From the NCBI GenBank assembly GCA_004144935.1, contig SDZP01000088.1:1-11062 (forward strand): a stretch of 11,062 bases of DNA, given 5' to 3'. The notes beneath the pieces were generated by a model. The model had not been told where the DNA came from. It saw only the letters and a list, made by a program, of their open reading frames with translations, and did not search any database. Shown here in pieces: positions 6,283-11,062 of the stretch. The DNA comes from Caulobacteraceae bacterium (GTDB lineage: Bacteria > Pseudomonadota > Alphaproteobacteria > Caulobacterales > Caulobacteraceae). Within the stretch, counting starts at the first letter, position 1. Every line of letters begins with the position of its first letter. Made by a program: the position numbers and the translations under genes.

Positions 6283-8805
6283 ATGCAACTGGCTGAAACA
6301 ACCGCTCTGGCGGCAAGTGAAACCGTGTCCGCCGATCCGCCCCTGGCGGCCCCGCCGGTCAACCCGCTGGCCGCGATCGACTGGGGCGGCCTGTCGGTCC
6401 AGACCGGGGTCTACAACGACGCCGGCCAGATGGTGATCAAGGTGTTCTTCGCCGGCTCGGCCGACGGGGAAGGCCTGCCCGACTGGACGGCGGAGGCCAA
6501 GGCGGCGGCCTTCGAGGCCTTCGCCCAGTTCGAGCACATCATCAATGTGGTCTTCGAGGAGACGACCGATCCAGAGGGCTGGACCTTCGGCCTGGCCGGC
6601 TACCACGACGCCCCCGGCAAGCTGGGCGCCATGCTGCCGCCCGGCCTGGACGGCGCCGGCTTTGGCCGCTTCAACGTCGACGGCGACGGCTGGAACACGG
6701 CTGGCCTGCTGCAGGGCGGCTACGGCTTCAACACCCTGATCCATGAGTTCGGCCACGGCCTGGGCCTGGCCCATCCGCACGACAACGGCGGCGGCTCGGA
6801 AATCCTGCCTGGCGTGGATTACGAGAAGGATCCGGGCGACGGCCTCATGAACATGGGCGTCTGGACGATGATGTCCTACGTCGACGGCTGGCATGCCCAT
6901 CCCAGCGGCAATATCGTGGTGAACGGATTTGGCAACATCGCCACGCCGATGGCCTGGGACATCGCCGTGCTGCAGGCCAAGTACGGCGCCAACACCAGCT
7001 ACCGGACCGGCGACGACGTCTACCTGCTCCCCGCCGCCGATGGGCCCGGGACCTTCTATGCCAGCCTCTGGGACGCCGGCGGTGTCGACTGTATCAGCGC
7101 CGGCGACGCCCTGTCGGTGACCATCGACCTGCGCCCGGCGACCCTGCAATACGAGGCCGGCAGCGCCGGCTGGGTGTCGTTCGCGCAAGGCGTCCACGGC
7201 GGCTTCACCATCGCCCACGGCGTGGTCATCGAAAACGCCCGCGGCGGCGCCGGCAACGACCTGTTGATCGGCAGCGAGCTGGGCAACGTCCTCGAAGGCC
7301 TGCTCGGCAACGACAGCCTCTATGGCCTCGGCGGCGACGATCTCCTCGCTGGCGCGGCCGGCGACGACCGTCTCGACGGCGGCGACGGTTTCGACACCGC
7401 CGACTATTCCGACGCCGCGGCGGGGGTCACCGTGCGCCTGGCCCAGGCCACGCGCCAGAACACCGTCGGGGCCGGCCGCGACCTTCTGGTCAGCGTCGAG
7501 GGCGTCGTCGGCTCGGACTTCAACGACACCCTGTCGGGCGACGCCTGGAGCAACCGCCTGCAGGGCGGCGCGGGCGACGACCGGCTGGACGGCCTGGGTG
7601 GGGTCGATGTTCTCGAGGGCGGCGCGGGCAATGACCGCCTGGTCGGCGGCGACGGCGACGACTACCTGAGCGACGTCGACAGCGGGGCCGACAGCCTCTA
7701 CGGCGGGGCCGGCAACGACATCCTTACCGTCCTCCATGCCTGGTCCAACGCCAAGGTCGTGGTCGATGGCGGCGACGGCGACGACTCTTTCGCGCTCGGG
7801 GCGCCGGGCGGCATGACCTTCGCCTACGGCGGCGCGGGCAATGACAGCTTCCTGCTGCGCTCCGAGGCCACGGTGTCCGGCGGCGCCGGTTCGGACAGCT
7901 TCGGCTTCGACGCGCTCTACGAGGGCGCGGGTCCGGTGATCTTCACCGACTTCCAGGGCGGCGCCGGCGGCGACATCCTCTACCTGCAGGGCCTTTTCGC
8001 GGTCACGCTGCAGGGCTGGGACACGGTCAGCAATCCCTTCATGTCCGGCTATGTCCGCCTGCTGGCCAGCGGGACCAGCACCCTGCTGCAGATCGACGCC
8101 GATGCGTTCGGCAATGCGTCCGGTTTCGACACCCTGGCGGTGTTCAAGGGCCTCGCCCTCGACGCCCTGACCGTCGACAACCTCGGCTACGCGCCGCCGT
8201 CGATCATTCTCGGCACGCCGGGACCGGACACGCTTGGCGGCGGCCGGGCCGACGACACGATCAAGGGCCTCGGCGGCAACGACATCCTCAAGGGCCAGGC
8301 GGGCAACGACCTGCTCGACGGCGGCGACGGCGACGACTTGCTCTACGGTCTGGCCGGCCACGACACGCTGATCGGCGGCGCGGGCGCGGACAAGCTGACG
8401 GCCGGGGACGGCGCCGACGTTCTGGAGGGCGGCGCAGGCAACGACTACCTGATCGGCGGGCTGGGCGGCGACCTCATGACCGGCGGGGCAGGGGCGGACG
8501 TCTTTGTCTACACGACTGTCGGCGAGAGCTTGGCCGGCGGCATGGACCTGATCACTGACTTCGCCACCGGCAGCGGCGACCGCATCAGCCTGGCCGGCAT
8601 CGACGCCAACGCCAACGCGGCCGGCAACCAGGCCTTCGTCTTCGCCGCCGCCTTCAGCGGCGTGGCCGGACAGCTGGTGCGCAGCTTCGACGCCGGCAGC
8701 GGCCGCACCACGGTATCGGGCGACGTCGATGGCGACGGGGCCGGCGACTTCGCCATCCAGATCGTCGGCGACCACACCACCTCCAGCTTCGGCTGGCTGC
8801 TCTAG
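6283..8805 (+). CDS. Secreted serralysin-like (M10B) metalloprotease with RTX repeats
   Basis: An 840-residue zinc protease without an N-terminal signal peptide. The catalytic domain spans ~30-235: IHEFGHGLGLAHPH contains the metzincin motif HExxHxxGxxH (His154, Glu155, His158, His164), and MMSYVDG at 196-202 is the Met-turn with Tyr199 as in serralysins. From ~318 come Gly/Asp-rich calcium-binding RTX nonapeptides in three blocks (320-374, 426-545, 644-738). Between blocks two and three lies a ~95-residue non-repeat module (FTDFQGGAGGDILYLQG...). The C-terminus (DVFVYTTVGESLAGGMDLITDFATGSGD to FGWLL) is the M10 serralysin C-terminal/type I secretion region. Such proteases leave through an HlyB/HlyD/TolC-type system, fold on external calcium and degrade surface or environmental protein; Caulobacter SapA, an S-layer-associated protease, is a related case. 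No T1SS genes are nearby. GGGGGAG ends about eight bases before the ATG and sets the start. Confidence 0.92.
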   Translation: MQLAETTALAASETVSADPPLAAPPVNPLAAIDWGGLSVQTGVYNDAGQMVIKVFFAGSADGEGLPDWTAEAKAAAFEAFAQFEHIINVVFEETTDPEGWTFGLAGYHDAPGKLGAMLPPGLDGAGFGRFNVDGDGWNTAGLLQGGYGFNTLIHEFGHGLGLAHPHDNGGGSEILPGVDYEKDPGDGLMNMGVWTMMSYVDGWHAHPSGNIVVNGFGNIATPMAWDIAVLQAKYGANTSYRTGDDVYLLPAADGPGTFYASLWDAGGVDCISAGDALSVTIDLRPATLQYEAGSAGWVSFAQGVHGGFTIAHGVVIENARGGAGNDLLIGSELGNVLEGLLGNDSLYGLGGDDLLAGAAGDDRLDGGDGFDTADYSDAAAGVTVRLAQATRQNTVGAGRDLLVSVEGVVGSDFNDTLSGDAWSNRLQGGAGDDRLDGLGGVDVLEGGAGNDRLVGGDGDDYLSDVDSGADSLYGGAGNDILTVLHAWSNAKVVVDGGDGDDSFALGAPGGMTFAYGGAGNDSFLLRSEATVSGGAGSDSFGFDALYEGAGPVIFTDFQGGAGGDILYLQGLFAVTLQGWDTVSNPFMSGYVRLLASGTSTLLQIDADAFGNASGFDTLAVFKGLALDALTVDNLGYAPPSIILGTPGPDTLGGGRADDTIKGLGGNDILKGQAGNDLLDGGDGDDLLYGLAGHDTLIGGAGADKLTAGDGADVLEGGAGNDYLIGGLGGDLMTGGAGADVFVYTTVGESLAGGMDLITDFATGSGDRISLAGIDANANAAGNQAFVFAAAFSGVAGQLVRSFDAGSGRTTVSGDVDGDGAGDFAIQIVGDHTTSSFGWLL
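7240..7404 (+). repeat. RTX nonapeptide block 1
   Basis: Encodes residues 320-374, a run of GGxGxDxLx-type repeats (GGAGNDLLI, LGNDSLYGL, GGDDLLAGA, AGDDRLDGG, DGFDTADYS). The periodicity is nine residues or 27 bases. Family knowledge: these bind calcium in a parallel beta-roll. Confidence 0.85.
7558..7917 (+). repeat. RTX nonapeptide block 2
   Basis: Encodes residues 426-545. Good repeats (LQGGAGDDRLDGL, LEGGAGNDRLVGG, LYGGAGNDIL) are interrupted by irregular spacers at ~482-495 and ~503-515, after which isolated repeats (VDGGDGDDSF, AYGGAGNDSF, VSGGAGSDSF) continue. The second half uses Phe where the first uses Leu at the repeat hydrophobic position. Confidence 0.8.
8212..8496 (+). repeat. 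RTX nonapeptide block 3
   Basis: Encodes residues 644-738, the most regular block, with about ten consecutive repeats (GTPGPDTLGG through MTGGAGADVF) leading directly into the C-terminal secretion region. It starts anew after the non-repeat module, as though a complete second beta-roll and C-terminus had been appended. Confidence 0.85.
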
Positions 8806-8818
8806 CCCGGACAGCGGC

Positions 8819-8917
8819 GGGGGGGCGTCGTCAGAGCACCCCAGGCCGCCGTCCGTGGCCGCGCCTGTTCCGGCGGCAAACCGGCGCGCGACTTTCCCGG
8901 TGACGCGTCGCCCCCCC
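8819..8917. other. Nested inverted repeats between protease and ABC transporter genes
   Basis: GGGGGGGCG (8819-8827) is complementary to CGCCCCCCC (8909-8917), and inside it GCCGCCG (8845-8851) pairs with CGGCGGC (8871-8877). The region begins 14 bases after the protease stop. It could fold into a long GC-rich structure that ends protease transcription, but there is no T-run. Base composition alone might produce this. Confidence 0.3.
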
Positions 8918-8945
8918 TGCGCTACTTCGAGGGCGGGGGTAAGGT

Positions 8946-9917
8946 GTGTCCGGTCCAGTGAACAATCGAACGACCCGTGAGCCGGCCATCCTCGTCCGCG
9001 GCCTGTCGCACCGCTATCCGCGCGCCGCCCGCGAGGCGCTCAGCGGCATCGACCTCAGCATCGGCCGCGGGACCTGCTTTGGCCTGCTGGGCCCCAACGG
9101 GGCGGGCAAGAGCACGCTGATCTCGCTGATGACCGGGATGATCGCCCCGCAGTCGGGCGAAATCCTTGTCGACGGCGTGTCCGCCGCCGCCGATCCGCGC
9201 GCCCTGCGCCGGGCCGGGGCCCTGGCGCCGCAGGACTTCGCCTTCTACCCGGCCCTCAGCGGGGCCGACAACCTGGCCTATTTCGCCGGCCTCTACCGCA
9301 TCCCGAAGGCCGACTGGCCGGCCCGACGCGCCGCCGCCGTCGCCGCCACCCAGCTGGGCGACTGGCTGGACAGGCCGGCCGAGACCTACAGCGGCGGTCT
9401 CAAGAGGCGTTTGAACCTGGCCATCGCCCTGATCAACGCCCCGCGCATCCTCTACCTTGACGAGCCCACCGTCGGCATCGACGCCCGCTCCCGCCAGACG
9501 ATCCTCGACGCCATCAAGGCCCTGAAGGCCGACGGGGTGACCATCGTCTACACCTCCCACTACATGGAGGAGGTCGAGCAGCTCTGCGACGCCGTCGCCG
9601 TCATCGACCATGGCAGGCTGGTGCTGCAGGGCCGCACCGCCGAGCTGCTCAGCGACGCCGCCGCCCGCCGCCTGACCGTCACCCTGGCCGCGCCGGCCAC
9701 GGCCAGGGCCAGGACCGCGCTCAAGGCGCTGTCGCCCGACTGGTCGACGCCGGGCCGCGTCGATCTCGACCTTGCCGCCCAGGCGGATCTGCCTGGCGTA
9801 CTTACCCAGCTGCAGGCTGCCGGCCTAAAGGTGGCCCGCGCCGAATACGGCGTCAGCCGGCTGGAGACCCTCTACCTCGGCCTGCTCGACCAGGCGGCGG
9901 CGGAGGCCTCGGCATGA
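8946..9917 (+). CDS. ABC-2 type transporter ATP-binding protein
   Basis: A 323-residue ATPase of the CcmA/YhhJ-YbhF drug-export class. Walker A is GPNGAGKST (49-57), the Q-loop is around Gln96 (APQDFAFYPAL), the signature is YSGGLKRRLNLAIAL (148-162, Leu replacing Gln of LSGGQ), Walker B is ILYLDEPTVGID (168-179) and the switch histidine is His205 in YTSHYMEE. About 100 residues after the ATPase core form a C-terminal regulatory region. The protein energises export of an unknown substrate at the inner membrane together with the next gene. I use the GTG at 8946, which has a GGGCGGGGG ribosome-site-like tract just upstream; GTG at 8958 is the alternative. The stop overlaps the permease start by ATGA (9914-9917). 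It is not the HlyB-type (ABC fused to membrane domain) needed for the upstream RTX protease. Confidence 0.93.
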   Translation: MSGPVNNRTTREPAILVRGLSHRYPRAAREALSGIDLSIGRGTCFGLLGPNGAGKSTLISLMTGMIAPQSGEILVDGVSAAADPRALRRAGALAPQDFAFYPALSGADNLAYFAGLYRIPKADWPARRAAAVAATQLGDWLDRPAETYSGGLKRRLNLAIALINAPRILYLDEPTVGIDARSRQTILDAIKALKADGVTIVYTSHYMEEVEQLCDAVAVIDHGRLVLQGRTAELLSDAAARRLTVTLAAPATARARTALKALSPDWSTPGRVDLDLAAQADLPGVLTQLQAAGLKVARAEYGVSRLETLYLGLLDQAAAEASA

Positions 9918-11062
9918 GCCCGCTGGCGGCCACCATCGTCAAGGAGCTGCGCCTGCTGCGCCGCGATCTGCACGGCCTGGCCCTGTTGTTCATCCTGCCG
10001 CTGGTCTTCATCCTGATCATGTCGCTGGCCCTGCAGGACCTGTTCGCGTCTCGCGCCGGCCATCTGGCCGACGTCCTGCTGATCGACCGCGACGCCACGC
10101 CGAAGTCGAAACTGCTTCAGGAGGTTCTGGCGAAGAATGAGGCCTTCGGCATAACCCGCCAGCCCGCCCCGAAGGACCTCAAGCAGGCCCTGCGCGACGG
10201 CCGCTTCGCCTTCGCCGTCGAGATCCGCAAGGGCTATGGCTCCAGCCTGGAAGGCGCGCCGGCCGCCAAGGCCCCGCCGCTGGTCGGCCTCACCGTCGCC
10301 CCCGACACCGACAAGCGCACCGAAAAGCTGATGCTGGCGGCGCTTGGCGAGGCCACCGGCCTGCAACGCACGCAACAGCTGATCCAGTTCCTGCCGACCG
10401 AGGATCCGTTCGGCTATCCCATCGATCCGCCCAGCATCGAGGCCCCAGCCATCGACGTCGCCTACGCCTACGTCCCGGCCAAGCCCGGCGACGCGCCCTC
10501 GGCCGTGCAGCAGAGCGTGCCGGCCTGGCTGGTGTTCGCCATCTTCTTCGTCTCCATCCCCTTCTCCAACACCTTCATCCGCGAGCGGCAGCTGGGGGTG
10601 CAGAAACGCCTGGCGACCATCGATGTCGGCCCGGTCACCCAGTTCCTCGGCAAGCTGATCCCCTACTTCCTGGTCAACCAGGCGCAGGTGGTGCTGATGC
10701 TCGCCGCCGGGGTCTTCCTCGTGCCCCTGTTCGGCGGCCAGGCCCTGCAACTCAACGGCAGCCCCCTGGCCCTCGTCCTGCTGTCGGCGGCGGTCAGCCT
10801 GGCGGCCCTCGGCCTCGCCCTGCTGATCGCGGTGACCGCCCGCACCAGCGAGCAGGCGACCATGGCCTCGGGCCTGGGAGCCATCGTCCTGGCGGCGCTC
10901 GGGGGCATCATGATCCCCAAATTCGTCATGCCCGCGGGCATGCAGGCCATCGCCGACCTGTCGCCGATGGCCTGCATGCCCGCGGGCATGACGAATTTGG
11001 GGATCATGATGCCCCCGAGCGCCGCCAGGACGATGGCTCCCAGGCCCGAGGCCATGGTCGCC
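9914..11062 (+). CDS. ABC-2 type transporter permease, partial; last ~90 bases are a fold-back copy
   Basis: Open from the ATG at 9914 to the window end (383 codons, no stop). Residues ~20-40 form TM1 (GLALLFILPLVFILIMSLAL), then a large extracytoplasmic domain of ~160 residues, then a TM cluster: ~203-222 (PAWLVFAIFFVSIPFSNTF), ~250-274, ~284-308 and ~317-336. FIRERQLGVQKRLAT (221-234) and IPKFVMPAGMQAIADLSPMA (334-353) are typical ABC-2 permease motifs; the family normally continues SPM.W.LEG. Instead, from residue 354 the sequence is the reverse complement of 10855-10952 and encodes a Met/Ala/Pro-rich nonsense tail (CMPAGMTNLGIMMPPS...). The genuine coding sequence therefore ends at about 10972, with at least one further TM helix missing. 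It pairs with the overlapping ATPase gene as an exporter of unknown substrate. Confidence 0.88.
   Translation, partial: MSPLAATIVKELRLLRRDLHGLALLFILPLVFILIMSLALQDLFASRAGHLADVLLIDRDATPKSKLLQEVLAKNEAFGITRQPAPKDLKQALRDGRFAFAVEIRKGYGSSLEGAPAAKAPPLVGLTVAPDTDKRTEKLMLAALGEATGLQRTQQLIQFLPTEDPFGYPIDPPSIEAPAIDVAYAYVPAKPGDAPSAVQQSVPAWLVFAIFFVSIPFSNTFIRERQLGVQKRLATIDVGPVTQFLGKLIPYFLVNQAQVVLMLAAGVFLVPLFGGQALQLNGSPLALVLLSAAVSLAALGLALLIAVTARTSEQATMASGLGAIVLAALGGIMIPKFVMPAGMQAIADLSPMACMPAGMTNLGIMMPPSAARTMAPRPEAMVA
10855..11062. repeat. 98-bp perfect inverted repeat at the window end, probable fold-back artefact
   Basis: Bases 10855-10952 are exactly the reverse complement of 10965-11062, with no mismatch. 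The 12-base spacer (10953-10964) itself contains CGAC (10954-10957) and GTCG (10960-10963), which also pair. The right arm runs to the last base, so the palindrome may be truncated by the window edge. Each arm contains a 16-bp self-palindrome, CATGCCCGCGGGCATG (10927-10942 and 10975-10990). The left arm continues a conserved permease reading frame; the right arm does not. Confidence 0.95.

Noticed and set aside
6121..8775. An 884-codon open frame on the minus strand opposite the RTX protease
   Set aside because: It is an antisense shadow of the GC-biased, repetitive protease gene. Its product is a monotonous Ala/Val/Gly/Asp string without domains, and the plus frame has clear catalytic and RTX motifs.
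10855..11062. Hairpin telomere or mobile-element terminal repeat
   Set aside because: The arms are coding sequence of a conserved permease, there is no transposase or protelomerase nearby, and the turn falls on a natural hairpin. A fold-back artefact explains everything seen.
8946..11062. Type I secretion exporter for the upstream RTX protease
   Set aside because: The ATPase is a stand-alone ABC-2 class protein with a separate permease. Type I exporters have fused membrane and ATPase domains plus an adaptor protein.

Overview
The window is very GC-rich, densely packed DNA with strong third-position GC bias and many short or overlapping gene junctions. The gene families (an RluB-type pseudouridine synthase with a long basic tail next to tadA, a DUF6265 lipocalin-like protein, an ACAD10/11-type acyl-CoA dehydrogenase, and a serralysin-type RTX protease) suggest an alphaproteobacterium, most likely Caulobacterales. 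The taxonomic call is an inference from gene content and composition; there is no rRNA or other marker here.

Layout. 1-1582 (minus, runs off the left edge): a 23S rRNA pseudouridine synthase of the RsuA/RluB family with a repetitive Lys/Pro-rich C-terminal tail. 1642-2870 (plus): tadA (tRNA A34 deaminase), overlapped by ATGA with an AraC-type regulator whose first HTH looks shortened. 2940-3389 (plus): a small exported DUF6265 protein whose stop codon overlaps that of the convergent pair of paralogous GNAT acetyltransferases (minus, 3386-4560), themselves joined by a TGATG stop/start overlap. 4561-4735 is a divergent intergenic region with a clean CAAAC-N4-GTTTG operator, followed by an acyl-CoA dehydrogenase (4736-6055) and a good intrinsic terminator (6123-6155). 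6283-8805 is an 840-residue secreted metalloprotease with RTX repeats and a type I secretion C-terminus. 8946-11062 is an ABC-2 type exporter pair: an ATPase, then by ATGA overlap a permease that runs off the right edge.

Working together: rluB/tadA are RNA-modification housekeeping genes. The acyl-CoA dehydrogenase with its operator looks like a fatty-acid-responsive beta-oxidation unit. The protease needs a type I secretion system that is not encoded here; the neighbouring ABC-2 pair is a different transporter class and should not be taken as its exporter.

Most striking structure: the last 208 bases form a perfect inverted repeat with 98-bp arms and a 12-base spacer, running exactly to the end of the window and breaking into the conserved permease coding sequence. 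It begins at a natural 8-bp hairpin in the gene, so I read it as a fold-back (snap-back) sequencing or assembly artefact at a contig end, not as a biological element. The permease sequence after about 10972 should not be trusted. I found no convincing new multi-gene system; the best biological leads are the PsrA-like operator, the unusual RTX protease architecture, the RluB tail and the AraC HTH deletion.
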